Under the pieces are notes generated by a model. The model saw nothing but the letters and a program-made list of their open reading frames with translations, made no database searches and had not been told where the DNA came from. From NCBI GenBank assembly GCA_036172665.1, contig CM069880.1:64501-128500 (forward strand): a stretch of 64,000 nucleotides of DNA, in the 5' to 3' direction. Shown piece after piece: positions 24,959 to 38,554 of this stretch (positions are counted from its first letter, which is position 1; each line of letters opens with the position of its first letter). This DNA comes from Prosopocoilus inquinatus (lineage: Eukaryota > Arthropoda > Insecta > Coleoptera > Lucanidae). The position numbers and the translations under genes are program-made.

Positions 24959-26746
24959 TGTGATGTATCTAATCGATCCTTACTTATCTATCATGTTATT
25001 TGACGTTTGGATGGACTCCAGTAACTCTGATGTGAGATACCAAGTTCTCGGACGCAGCAGAAGCTGGAAATAGTTTTAAATGAAACAACACGCATTAGCG
25101 TTGTTCCTGTGATGTATCTAATCGATCCTTACTCATCTATCATGTTATTTGGCGTTTCGATGGACTCCAGTAACTTTGATGTGAGATACGACGTTTTCGG
25201 ACGCAGCAGGAGCTTGAAATAGTTTTAAACGAAACAACACGCATTAGCGTTGTTCCTGTGATGTATCTAATCGATCCTTACTCATATATCATGTTATTTG
25301 GCGTTTCGATGGACTCCAGTAACTTTGATGTGAGATACGAAGTTCTCGGACGCAGCTGAAGCTGGAAATAGTTTTAAACGAAACAACACGCATTAGCGTT
25401 GTTCCTGTGATGTATCTAATCGATCCTTACTCATCTGTCATGTTATTTGGCGTTTCGATGGACTCCAGTAACTTTGATGTGAGATACGAAGTTCTCGGAC
25501 GCAGCTGAAGCTAGAAATAGTTTTAAACGAAACAACACGCATTAGCGTTGTTCCTGTGAAGTATCTAATCGATCCTTACTTATCTACTATGTTATTTGAA
25601 GTTTCGATGGACTCCAGTAACTTTGATGTGAGATACGAAGTTCTCGGACGCAGCTGAAGCTGGAAATAGTTTTAAACGAAACAACACGCATTAGCGATGT
25701 TCCTGTGATGTATCTAATCGATCCATACTCATCTATCATGTTATTTTACGTTTGGATGGACTCCAGTAACTCTGATGTGAGATACAAAGTTTTTGGACGC
25801 AGCAGAAACTGGAAATAGTTTTGAACGAAACAACACGTATTAGCGTTGTTCCTGTGATGTATCTAATCGATCCTTACTCATATATCATGTTATTTGGCGT
25901 TTCGATGGACTCCAGTAACTCTGATGTGAGATACAAAGTTTTTGGACGCAGCAGAAACTGGAAATAGTTTTGAACGAAACAACACGTATTAGCGTTGTTC
26001 CTGTGATGTATCTAATCGATCCTTACTTAGCTACTATGTTATTTGACGTTTCGATGGACTCCAGTAACTCTAATGTGAGATACGAAATTTTCGGACGCAG
26101 CAGCAGCTGGAAATAGTTTTAAACGAAACAACACATATTAGCGTTGTTCCTGTGATGTATCTAATCGATCCTTACTCATCTATCATGTTATTTGACGTTT
26201 GGACGGACTCCAGTAACTCTGATGTGAGATACAAAGTTCTCGGACGCAGCAGAAGCTGGAAATAGTTTCGAACGAAACAACACGTATTAGCGTTGTTCCT
26301 GTGATGTATCTAATCGATCCTTACTTATCTAACATGTTATTTGACGTTTTTATGGACTCCAGTAAGTCTGATGTGAGATACAAAGTTTTTGGACGCAGCT
26401 GAAGCTAGAAATAGTTTTAAACGAAACAACACGCATTAGCGTTGTTCCTGTGATGTATCTAATCGATCCTTACTTATCTATCATGTTATTTGACATTTCG
26501 ATGGACTCCAGTTACTCTGATGTGAGATACGACGTTTTCGGACGCAGCAGAAGCTGGAAATAGTTTTAAACGAAACAACACGTATTAGCGTTGTTCCTGT
26601 GATGTATCTAATCGATCCTTACTTATCTATCATGTTATTTGACGTTTGGATGGACTCCAGTAACTCTGATGTGAGATACGAAGTTCTCGGACGCAGCAGA
26701 AGCTGGAAATAGTTTTAAACGAAACAACACGCATTAGCGTTGTTCC

Positions 26747-26855
26747 TGTGATGTATCTAATCGATCCTTACTCATCGATGTGAGATACGACGTTTTCAGA
26801 CGCAGCAGGAGCTGGAAATAGTTTTAAACGAAACAACACGTATTAGCGTTGTTCC
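26747..26855 (+). repeat. 109-bp monomer, 40-bp deletion
   Basis: CTTACTCATC is joined to GATGTGAGATACGACG, removing 40 bp, including the CENP-B-box-like region. It is unique in the window. Confidence 0.92.
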
Positions 26856-27129
26856 TGTGATGTATCTAATCGATCCTTACTTATCTATCATGTTATTTGA
26901 CGTTTGGATGGACTCCAGTAACTCTGATGTGAGATACGAAGTTCTCGGACGCAGCAGAAGCTGGAAATAGTTTTGAACGAAACAACACGTATTAGCGTTG
27001 TTCCTGTGATGTATCTAAACGATCCTTACTTATCTAACATATTATTTGAAGTTTGGATGGCCTCCAGTAAGTCTGATGTGAGATACAAAGTTTTTGGACG
27101 CAGCAGGAGCTGGAAATAGTTTTAAACGA

Positions 27130-27720
27130 AACAACACGCATTAGCGTTGTTCCTGTGATGTATCTAATCGATCCTTACTTATCTATCATGTTATTTGGCG
27201 TTTCGATGGACTCCAGTAACTTTGATGTGAGATACGAAGTTCTCGGCCGCAGCAGAAGCTGGAAATACTTTTAAACGAAACAACACGCATTAGCGTTGTT
27301 CCTGTGATGTATCTAATCGATCCTTACTCATCTATCATGTTATTTGGCGTTTCGATGGACTCCAGTAACTTTGATGTGAGATACGAAGTTCTCGGACGCA
27401 GCTGAAGCTAGAAATAGTTTTAAACGAAACAACACGCATTAGCGTTGTTCCTGTGATGTATCTAATCGATCCTTACTTATCTATCATGTTATTTGGCGTT
27501 TCGATGGACTCCAGTAACTTTGATGTGAGATACGAAGTTCTCGGCCGCAGCAGAAGCTGGAAATAGTTTTAAACGAAACAACACGCATTAGCGTTGTTCC
27601 TGTGATGTATCTAATCGATCCTTACTCATCTATCATGTTATTTGGCGTTTCGATGGACTCCAGTAACTTTGATGTGAGATACGAAGTTCTCGGACGCAGC
27701 TGAAGCTAGAAATAGTTTTA
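27130..27720. repeat. Dimer duplication (298 bp)
   Basis: An E monomer carrying TTCTCGGCCGCAGCAG and a following E monomer with GCAGCTGAAGC occur twice, with CGGCCGC at 27,244 and 27,542, exactly 298 bp apart. One base differs in the tail (AATACTTTT against AATAGTTTT). This is the smallest multi-monomer duplication I found. Confidence 0.8.
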
Positions 27721-27749
27721 AACGAAACAACACGCATTAGCGTTGTTCC
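27601..27749 (+). repeat. Satellite monomer subtype E (exemplar)
   Basis: Representative E monomer. Diagnostic bases are TTATTTGGCGTTTCGATGG, CCAGTAACTTTGATG, TACGAAGTTCTCGG and GCAGCTGAAGCTAG. Variants include TTACTTGGCG, GATATGAG with GCAGTTGAAGC, and AAGTTCACGG. E monomers dominate 24.6-30.4 kb and recur as pairs. They carry the TTTCGATGG form. Confidence 0.88.
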
Positions 27750-30282
27750 TGTGATGTATCTAATCGATCCTTACGTATCTAACATGTTATTTGACGTTTG
27801 GATGGACTCCAGTAACTTTGATGTGAGATACAAAGTTCTCGGACGCAGCAGAAGCTGGAAATAGTTTTAAACGAAACAACACGCATTAGCGATGTTCCTG
27901 TGATGTATCTAATCGATCCTTACTCATCTATCATGTTATTTTACGTTTGGATGGACTCCAGTAACTCTGATGTGAGATACAAAATTTTTGGACGCAGCAG
28001 AAGCTGGAAATAGTTTTGAACGAAACAACACGTATTAGCGTTGTTCCTGTGATGTATCTAATCGATCCTTACTTAGCTACTATGTTACTTGACGTTTCGA
28101 TGGACTCCAGTAACTCTAATGTGAGATACGAAATTTTCGGACGCAGCAGCAGCTGGAAATAGTTTTGAACGAAACAACACGTATTAGCGTTGTTCCTGTG
28201 ATGTATCTAAACGATCCTTACTTATCTAACATGTTATTTGACGTTTGGATGGACTCCAGTAAGACTGATGTGAGATACAAAGTTTTTGGACGCAGCAGGA
28301 GCTTTAAATAGTTTTAAACGAAACAACACGTATTAGCGTTGTTCCTGTGCTGTATCTAATCGATCCTCTCTCATCTATCATGTCATTTGATGTTTGGATG
28401 GACTCCAGTAACTCTGATGTGAGATACGAAGTTCTCGGACGCAGCAGAAGCTGGAAATAGTTTTAAACGAAACAACACGCATTAGCGTTGTTCCTGTGAT
28501 TTATCTAATCGATCCTTACTCATCTATCATGTTATTTGGCGTTTCGATGGACTCCAGTAACTTTGATATGAGATACGAAGTTCTCGGACGCAGTTGAAGC
28601 TGGAAATAGTTTTAAACGAAACAACACGCATTAGCGTTGTTCCTGTGATGTATCTAATCGATCCTTACTTATCTATCATGTTATTTGACATTTCGATGGA
28701 CTCCAGTTACTCTGATGTGAGATACGACGCTTTCGGACGCAGCAGAAGCTGGAAATAGTTTTAAACGAAACAACACGTATTAGCGTTGTTCCTGTGATGT
28801 ATCTAATCGATCCTTACTTATCTAACATGTTATTTGACGTTTGGATGGACTCCAGTAAGTCTGATGTGAGATACAAAGTTTTTGGACGCAGCAGGAGCTT
28901 TAAATAGTTTTAAACGAAACAACAAGTATTAGCGTTGTTCCTGTGCTGTATCTAATCGATCCTTACTTATCTATCATGTTATTTGACGTTTCGATGGACT
29001 CCAGTAACTCTGATATGAGATACGACGTTTTCGGACGCAGCAGAAGCTGGAAATAGTTTTAAACGAAACAACACGCATTAGCGTTGTTCCTGTGATGTAT
29101 CTAATCGATCCTTACTCATATATCATGTTATTTGGCGTTTCGATCGACTCCAGTAACTTTGATGTGAGATACGAAGTTCTCGGACGCAGCTGAAGCTGGA
29201 AATAGTTTTAAACGAAACAACACGCATCAGCGTTGTTCCTGTGATGTATCTAATCGATCCTTACTCATCTATCATGTTATTTGGCGTTTCGATGGACTCC
29301 AGTAACTTTGATGTGAGATACGAAGTTCTCGGACGCAGCTGAAGCTAGAAATAGTTTTAAACGAAACAACACGCATTAGCGTTGTTCCTGTGATGTATCT
29401 AATCGATCCTTACTTATCTACTATGTTATTTGAAGTTTCGATGGACTCCAGTAACTCTGATGTGAGATACAAAGTTCTCGGACGCAGCAGAAGCTGGAAA
29501 TAGTTTTGAACGAAACAACACGTATTGGCATTGTTCCTGTGCTGTATCTAATCGATCCTTACTTATCTATCATGTTATTTGACGTTTCGATGGACTCCAG
29601 TAACTCTGATGTGAGATACGACGTTTTCGGACGCAGCAGAAACTGGAAATAGTTTTAGACGAAACAACACGCATTAGCGATGTTCCTGTGATGTATCTAA
29701 TCGATCCTTACTCATCTATCATGTTATTTTACGTTTGGATGGACTACAGTAACTCTGATGTGAGATAAAAAGTTTTTGGACGCAGCAGAAGCTGGAAATA
29801 GTTTTGAACGAAACAACACGTATTAGCGTTGTTCCTGTGATGTATCTAATCGATCCTTACTTATCTATCATGTTATTTGGCGTTTCGATGGACTCCAGTA
29901 ACTTTGATGTGAGATACGAAGTTCACGGTCGCAGCTGAAGCTAGAAATAGTTTTAAACGAAACAACACGCATTAGCGTTGTTCCTGTGATGTATCTAATC
30001 GATCCTTACTTATCTATCATGTTATTTGACGTTTGGATGGACTCCAGTAACTCTGATGTGAGATACGATGTTCTCGGACGCAGCAGAAGCTGGAAATAGT
30101 TTTAAACGAAACAACACGCATTAGCGTTGTTCCTGTGATGTATCTAATCGATCCTTACTCATCTATCATGTTATTTGACGTTTCGATGGACTCCAGTAAC
30201 ATTGATGTGAGATACGAATTTCTCGGACACAGCTGAAGCTAGAAATAGTTTTAAACGAAACAACACGCATTAGCGTTGTTCC

Positions 30283-30430
30283 TGTGATGTATCTAATCGA
30301 TCCTTACTCATCTATCATGTTACTGGGCGTTTCGATGGACTCCAGTAACTTTGATGTGAGATACGAAGTTCTCGGACGCAGCTGAAGCTAGAAATGGTTT
30401 TAAACGAAACAACACGTATTAGCGTGTTCC
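30283..30430 (+). repeat. 148-bp E monomer, 1-bp deletion
   Basis: Same GCGTGTTCC tail and linked AAATGGTTTT. It has a private TTACTGGGCG. Confidence 0.88.
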
Positions 30431-30461
30431 TGTGATGTATCTAATCGATCTTTACTCATCT

Positions 30462-32244
30462 ATCAAGTTATTTGACGTTTGGATGGACTTCAGTAACTCT
30501 GATGTGAGATACAAAGTTTACGGACGCAGCAGAAGCTGGAAATAGTTTTGAACGAAACAACACGCATTAGCGATGTTCCTGTGATGTATCTAATCGATCC
30601 TTACTCATCTATCATGTTATTTTACGTTTGGATGGACTCCAGTAACTCTGATGTGAGATACAAAGTTTTTGGACGCAGCAGAGACTGGAAATAGTTTTGA
30701 ACGAAACAACACGTATTAGCGTTGTTCCTGTGATGTATCTAATGGATCCTTACTTATCTGTCATGTTATTTGACGTTTCGATGGACTCCACTAACTCTGA
30801 TGTGAGATACGACGTTTTCGGACGCAGCAGCAGCTGGAAATAGTTTTAAACGAAACAACACATATTAGCGTTGTTCCTGTGATGTATCTAAACGATCCTT
30901 ACTTATCTAACATGTTATTTGACGTTTGGATGGACTCCAGTAAGTCTGATGTGAGATACAAAGTTTTTGGACTGAGCAGGAGCTGGAAATAGTTTTAAAC
31001 GAAACAACACGCATTGACGTTGTTCCTGTGATGAATCTAATCGATCCTTACTCATCTATCATGTTATTTGGCGTTTCGATGGACTCCAGTAACTTTGATG
31101 TGAGATACGAAGTTCACGGACGCAGCTGAAGCTAGAAATAGTTTAAAACGAAACAACACGCATTAGCGTTGTTCCTGTGATGTATCTAATCGATCCTTAC
31201 TCATCTATCATGTTATTTGACGTTTCGATGGACTCCAGTAACTCTGATGTGAGATACGACGTTTTCAGACGCAGCAGAAGCTGGAAATAGTTTTAAACGA
31301 AACAACACGTATTAGCGTTGTTCCTGTGATGTATCTAATCGATCCTTACTTATCTATCATGTTATTTGACGTTTGGATGGACTCCAGTAAGTCTGATGTG
31401 AGATACAAAGTTTTGGGACGCAGCAGGAGCTGGAAATAGTTTTAAGCGAAACAACACGCATTAGCGTTGTTCCTGTGATGTATCTAATCGATCCTTACTC
31501 ATCTATCATGTTATTTGACGTTTCGATGGCCTCCAGTAACTTTGATGTGAGATACGAAGTTCTCGGACGCAGCTGACGCTAGAAATAGTTTGAAACGAAA
31601 CAACACGCATTAGCGTTGTTCCTGTGATGTATCTAATTGATCCTTACTCATCTATCATGTTACTTGGCGTTTCGATGGACTCCAGTAACTTTGATGTGAG
31701 ATACGAAGTTCTCGGACGCAGCTGAAGCTAGAAATAGTTTTAAACGAAACAACACGTATCAGCGTTGTTCCTGTGATGTATCTAATCGATCCTTACTCAT
31801 CTATCAAGTTATTTGACGTTTGGATGGACTCCAGTAACTCTGATGTGAGATACAAAGTTTACGGACGCAGCAGAAGCTGGAAATAGTTTTGAACGAAACA
31901 ACTCGTATTAGCGTTGTTCCTGTGATGTATCTAATCGATCCTTACTCATCTATCATGTTATTTGACGTTTCGATGGACTCCAGTAACTCTGATGTGAGAT
32001 ACGACGTTTTCGGATGCAGCAGAAGCTGGAAATAGTTTTAAACGAAACAACACGCATTAGCGATGTTCCTGTGAAGTATCTAATCGATCCTTACTCATCT
32101 ATCATGTTATTTTACGTTTGGATGGACTCCAGTAACTCTGATGTTAGATACAATGTTTTTGGACGCAGCAGAAGCTGGAAATAGTTTTGAACGAAACAAC
32201 ACGCATTAGCGTTGTTCCTGTGATGTATCTAATCGATCCTTACT
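30462..32244. repeat. Super-repeat Y start, copy 2
   Basis: Partner of 5,545-7,326 with a constant 24,917-bp shift. Differences are single substitutions, for example GATGTTAGATACAATG here against GATGTTAGATACAAAG. Confidence 0.88.
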
Positions 32245-33939
32245 TAGCTACTATGTTATTTGACGTTTCGATGGACTCCAGTAACTCTAATGTGAGATAC
32301 GAAATTTTCGGACGCAGCAGCAGCTGGAAATAGTTTTAAACGAAACAACACATATTAGCGTTGTTCCTGTGATGTATCTAATCGATGCTTACTCATCTAT
32401 CATGTTATTTGAAGTTTGGATGGACTCCAGTAACTCTGATGTGAGATACAAAGTTCTCGGACGCAGCATAAGCTGGAAATAGTTTTGAACGAAACAACAC
32501 GTATTAGCGTTGTTCCTGTGATGTATCTAAACGATCCTTACGTATCTAACATGTTATTTGACGTTTAGATGGACTCCAGTAAGTCTGATGTGAGATACAA
32601 AGTTTTTGGACGCAGCAGGAGCTGGAAATAGTTTTAAACGAAACAACACGTATTAGCGATGTTCCTGTGATGTATCTAATCGATCCTTACTCATGTATCA
32701 TGTTATTTTACGTTTGGATGGACTCCAGTAACTCTGATGTGAGATACAAAGTTTTTGGACACAGCAGAAACTGGAAATAGTTTTGAACGAAACAACACGT
32801 ATTAGCGTTGTTCCTGTGATGTATCTAATCGATCCTTACTTAGCTACTATGTTATTTGACGTTTCGATGGACTCCAGTAACTCTAATGTGAGATACAAAG
32901 TTTACGGACGCAGCAGAAGCTGGAAATAGTTTTGAACGAAACAACTCGTATTAGCGTTGTTCCTGTGATGTATCTAATCGATCCTTACTCATCTATCATG
33001 TTATTTGACGTTTCGATGGACTCCAGTAACTCTGATGTGAGATACGACGTTTTCGGATGCAGCAGAAGCTGGAAATAGTTTTAAACGAAACAACACGCAT
33101 TAGCGATGTTCCTGTGAAGTATCTAATCGATCCTTACTCATCTATCATCTTATTTTACGTTTGGATGGACTCCAGTAACTCTGATGTTAGATACAATGTT
33201 TTTGGACGCAGCAGAAGCTGGAAATAGTTTTGAACGAAACAACACGCATTAGCGTTGTTCCTGTGATGTATCTAATCGATCCTTACTTAGCTACTATGTT
33301 ATTTGACGTTTCGATGGACTCCAGTAACTCTAATGTGAGATACGAAATTTTCGGACGCAGCAGCAGCTGGAAATAGTTTTAAACGAAACAACACATATTA
33401 GCGTTGTTCCTGTGATGTATCTAATCGATCCTTACTCATCTATCATGTTATTTGAAGTTTGGATGGACTCCAGTAACTCTGATGTGAGATACAAAGTTCT
33501 CGGACGCAGCAGAAGCTGGAAATAGTTTTGAACGAAACAACACGTATTAGCGTTGTTCCTGTGATGTATCTAAACGATCCTTACGTATCTAACATGTTAT
33601 TTGACGTTTAGATGGACTCCAGTAAGTCTGATGTGAGATACAAAGTTTTTGGACGCAGCAGGAGCTGGAAATAGTTTTAAACGAAACAACACGTATTAGC
33701 GATGTTCCTGTGATGTATCTAATCGATCCTTACTCATGTATCATGTTATTTTACGTTTGGATGGACTCCAGTAACTCTGATGTGAGATACAAAGTTTTTG
33801 GACACAGCAGAAACTGGAAATAGTTTTGAACGAAACAACACGTATTAGCGTTGTTCCTGTGATGTATCTAATCGATCCTTACTTAGCTACTATGTTATTT
33901 GACGTTTCGATGGACTCCAGTAACTCTAATGTGAGATAC
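31854..33939. repeat. 7-mer tandem duplication (1,043 bp), two copies
   Basis: Copy 1 is about 31,854-32,896 and copy 2 about 32,897-33,939. AACTCGTATTAG, GTGAAGTATC, GATGTTAGATACAATG and GACGTTTAGATGG recur exactly 1,043 bp (seven monomers) apart. At the junction, a B monomer (TCTAATGTGAGATAC) switches to TACAAAGTTTACGG, a combination that marks the crossover. Copies differ by a few single bases (GATGCTTAC at 32,387; ATCATCTTATTTT at 33,149). Confidence 0.9.
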
Positions 33940-34602
33940 GAAATTTTCGGACGCAGCAGCAGCTGGAAATAGTTTTAAACGAAACAACACATATTAGCGT
34001 TGTTCCTGTGATGTATCTAATCGATCCTTACTCATCTATCATGTTATTTGACGTTTGGACGGACTCCAGTAACTCTGATGTGAGATACAAAGTTCTCGGA
34101 CGCAGCAGAAGCTGGAAATAGTTTTAAACGAAACAACACGCATTAGCGTTGTTCCTGTGATGTATCTAAACAATCCTTACGTATCTAACATGTTATTTGA
34201 CGTTTGGATGGACTCCAGTAAGTCTGATGTGAGATACAAAGTTTTTGGACGCAGCAGGAGCTGGAAATAGTTTTAAACGAAACAACACGTATTAGCGATG
34301 TTCCTGTGATGTATCTAATCGATCCTTACTCATGTATCATGTTATTTTACGTTTGGATGGACTCCAGTAACTCTGATGTGAGATACAAAGTTTTTGGACG
34401 CAGCAGAAACTGGAAATAGTTTTGAACGAAACAACACGTATTAGCGTTGTTCCTGTGATGTATCTAATCGATCCTTACTTAGCTACTATGTTATTTGACG
34501 TTTCGATGGACTCCAGTAACTCTAATGTGAGATACGAAATTTTCGGACGCAGCAGCAGCTGGAAATAGTTTTAAACGAAACAACACATATTAGCGTTGTT
34601 CC
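33113..34602. repeat. D-B-A-C tetramer block, copy 2
   Basis: Ten monomers match 9,090-10,579 at a 24,023-bp shift. The first part is also inside the 7-mer duplication, so this block combines two rounds of amplification. Confidence 0.82.
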
Positions 34603-37600
34603 TGTGATGTATCTAATCGATCCTTACTCATCTATCATGTTATTTGACGTTTGGACGGACTCCAGTAACTCTGATGTGAGATACAAAGTTCTCGGACGCA
34701 GCAGAAGCTGGAAATAGTTTCGAACGAAACAACACGTATTAGCGTTGTTCCTGTGATGTATCTAAACTATCCTTACTTATCTAACATGTTATTTGACGTT
34801 TGGATGGACTCCAGTAAGTCTGATATGAGATACAAAGTTTTTGGACGCAGCTGAAGCTAGAAATAGTTTTAAACGAAACAACACGCATTAGCGTTGTTCC
34901 TGTGATGTATCTAATCGATCCTTACTTATCTATCATGTTATTTGACATTTCGATGGACTCCAGTTACTCTGATGTGAGATACGACGTTTTCGGACGCAGC
35001 AGAAGCTGGAAATAGTTTTAAACGAAACAACACGTATTAGCGTTGTTCCTGTGATGTATCTAATCGATCCTTACTTATCTATCATGTTATTTGGCGTTTC
35101 GATGGACTCCAGTAACTTTGATGTGAGATACGAAGTTCACGGACGCAGCTGAAGCTAGAAATAGTTTTAAACGAAACAACACGCATTAGCGTTGTTCCTG
35201 TGATGTATCTAATCGATCCTTACTTATCTATCATGTTATTTGACGTTTCGATGGACTCCAGTAACTCTGATGTGAGATACGACGTTTTCAGACGCAGCAG
35301 AAGCTGGAAATAGTTTTAAACGAAATAACACGTATTAGCGTTGTTCCTGTGATGTATCTAATCGATCCTTACTTATCTATCATGTTATTTGACGTTTGGA
35401 TGGACTCCAGTAACTCTGATGTGAGATACGATGTTCTCGGACGCAGCAGAAGCTGGAAATAGTTTTAAACGAAACAACACGCATTAGCGTTGTTCCTGTG
35501 ATGTATCTAATTGATCCTTACTCATCTATCATGTTATTTGGCGTTTCGATGGACTCCAGTAACTTTGATATGAGATACGAAGTTCTCGGACGCAGCTGAA
35601 GTTAGAAATAGTTTTAAACGAAACAACACGCATTAGCGTTGTTCCTGTGATGTATCTAATCGATCCTTACTTATCTATCATGTTATTTTACGTTTGGATG
35701 GACTCCAGTAACTCTGATGTGAGATACGAAGTTCTCGGACGCAGCAGAAGCTGGAAATAGTCTTAAACGAAACAACACGCATTAGCGTTGTTCCTGTGAT
35801 GTATCTAATCGATCCTTACTCATCTATCATGTTATTTGGCGTTTCGATGGACTGGAGATACGACGTTTTCTTACGCAGCAGAAGCTGGAAATAGTTTTAA
35901 ACGAAACAACACGCATTAGCGATGTTCCTGTGATGTATCTAATCGATCTTTACTCATCTATCATGTTATTTTACGTTTGGATGGACTCCAGTAACTCTGA
36001 TGTGAGATACAAAGTTTTTGGACGCAGCAGAAGCTGGAAATAGTTTTGAACGAAACAACACGTATTAGCGTTGTTCCTGTGATGTATCTAATCGATCCTT
36101 ACTTAGCTACTATGTTATTTGACGTTTCGATGGACTCCAGTAACTCTAATGTGAGATACGAAATTTTCGGACGCAGCAGCAGCTGGAAATAGTTTTAAAC
36201 GAAACAACACATATTAGCGTTGTTCCTGTGATGTATCTAATCGATCCTTACTCATCTATCATGTTATTTGACGTTTGGACGGACTCCAGTAACTCTGATG
36301 TGAGATACAAAGTTCTCGGACGCAGCAGAAGCTGGAAATAGTTTTGAACGAAACAACACGTATTAGCGTTGTTCCTGTGATGTATCTAAACGATCCTTAC
36401 TTATCTAACATGTTATTTGACGTTTGGATGGGCTCCAGTAAGACTGATGTGAGATACAAAGTTTTTGGACGCAGCAGGAGCTTTAAATAGTTTTAAACGA
36501 AACAACACGTATTAGCGTTGTTCCTGTGCTGTATCTAATCGATCCTTTCTCATCTATTATGTCATTTGATGTTTGGATGGACTCCAGTAACTCTGATGTG
36601 AGATACGAAGTTCTCGGACGCAGCAGAAGCTGGAAATAGTTTTAAACGAAACAACACGCATTAGCGTTGTTCCTGTGATGTATCTAATCGATCCTTACTC
36701 ATCTATCATGTTATTTGGCGTTTCGATGGACTCCAGTAACTTTGATATGAGATACGAAGTTCTCGGACGCAGTTGAAGCTGGAAATAGTTTTAAACGAAA
36801 CAACACGCATTAGCGTTGTTCCTGTGATGTCTCTAATCGATCCTTACTCATCTATCATGTTATTTGAAGTTTGGATAGACTCCAGTAACTCTGATGTGAG
36901 ATACAAAGTTCTCGGACGCAGCAGAAGCTGGAAATAGTTTTGAACGAAACAACACGTATTAGCGTTGTTCCTGTGATGTATCAAAACGATCCTTACTTAT
37001 CTAACATGTTATTTGACGTTTGGATGGACTCCAGTAAGTCTGATGTGAGATACAAAGTTCTTGGACGCAGCAGGAGCTTTAAATAGTTTTAAACGAAACA
37101 ACACGTATTAGCGTTGTTCCTGTGCTGTATCTAATCGATCCTTACTTATCTATCATGTTATTTGACGTTTCGATGGACTCCAGTAACTCTGATATGAGAT
37201 ACGACGTTTTCGGACGCAGCAGAAGCTGGAAATAGTTTTAAACGAAACAACACGCATTAGCGATGTTCCTGTGATGTATCTAATCGATCCTTACTCATCT
37301 ATCATGTTATTTTACGTTTGGATGGACTCCAGTAACTCTGATGTGAGATAAAAAGTTTTTGGACGCAGCAGAAGCTGGAAATAGTTTTGAACGAAACAAC
37401 ACGTATTAGCGTTGTTCCTGTGATGTATCTAATCGATCCTTACTTAGCTACTATGTTATTTGACGTTTCGATGGACTCCAGTAACTCTAATGTGAGATAC
37501 GAAATTTTCGGACGCAGCAGCAGCTGGAAATAGTTTTAAACGAAACAACACATATTAGCGTTGTTCCTGTGATGTATCTAATCGATCCTTACTCATCTAT

Positions 37601-38514
37601 CATGTTATTTGACGTTTGGACGGACTCCAGTAACTCTGATGTGAGATACAAAGTTCTCGGACGCAGCAGAAGCTGGAAATAGTTTTGAACGAAACAACAC
37701 GTATTAGCGTTGTTCCTGTGATGTATCTAAACGATCCTTACTTATCTAACATATTATTTGACGTTTAGATGGCCTCCAGTAAGTCTGATGTGAGATACAA
37801 AATTTTTAGACGCAGCAGGAGCTTGAAATAGTTTTAAACGAAACAACACGCATTAGCGTTGTTCCTATGATGAATCTAATCGATCCTTACTCATATATCA
37901 TGTTATTTGGCGTTTCGATGGACTCCAGTAACTTTGATGTGAGATACGAAGTTCTCGGACGCAGCAGAAGCTGGAAATAGTTTTAAACGAAACAACACGC
38001 ATTAGCGATGTTCCTGTGATGTATCTAATCGATCCTTACTCATCTATCATGTTATTTTACGTTTGGATGGACTCCAGTAACTCTGATGTGAGATACAAAG
38101 TTTTTGGACGCAGCAGAAGCTGGAAATAGTTTTGAACGAAACAACACGTATTAGCGTTGTTCCTGTGATGTATCTAATCGATCCTTACTTAGCTACTATG
38201 TTATTTGACGTTTCGATGGACTCCAGTAACTCTAATGTGAGATACGAAATTTTCGGACGCAGCAGCAGCTGGAAATAGTTTTGAACGAAACAACACGTAT
38301 TAGCGTTGTTCCTGTGATGTATCTAATCGATCCTTACTTATCTGTCATGTTATTTGACGTTTCGATGGACTCCATTAACTCTGATGTGAGATACGACGTT
38401 TTCGGACGCAGCAGCAGCTGGAAATAGTTTTAAACGAAACAACACATATTAGCGTTGTTCCTGTGATGTATCTAATCGATCCTTACTCATCTATAATGTT
38501 ATTTGATGTTTGGA
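34603..38514. repeat. Mixed block leading to super-repeat Z
   Basis: The first part (A, C with AAACTATCC, F with GACATTTCG, E and F forms) resembles 13.2-13.9 kb and 16.6-17.6 kb, and ends in a 134-bp monomer. From 36,078 it matches 1-894, and from 36,536 it matches 10,740 onward. All monomers are 149 bp except the 134-bp one. Confidence 0.75.
35795..35928 (+). repeat. 134-bp monomer (copy 2)
   Basis: Same 15-bp deletion at 35,853/35,854, and again preceded by AATAGTCTTAAACG. Confidence 0.92.
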
Positions 38515-38554
38515 CGGACTCCAGTAACTCTGATGTGAGATACAAAGTTCTCGC
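38462..38554 (+). repeat. 93-bp fused monomer (copy 2)
   Basis: Same 56-bp deletion junction as 12,368-12,460. It has private changes ATCTATAATG and TTTGATGTTTGG. Confidence 0.93.

Larger units (their letters stand above)
24386..30461. repeat. E/F-rich mosaic segment
   Basis: About 41 monomers with no single dominant higher-order period. The first two are unusual (TTTGATGTTTTGATTTAC and TTTAATGTTTTGATGG). B-A-C-F runs at 26.0-26.75 kb and 28.05-28.6 kb resemble other blocks. One 109-bp monomer lies at 26,747-26,855. No gene, RNA or mobile element is seen. Confidence 0.75.
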
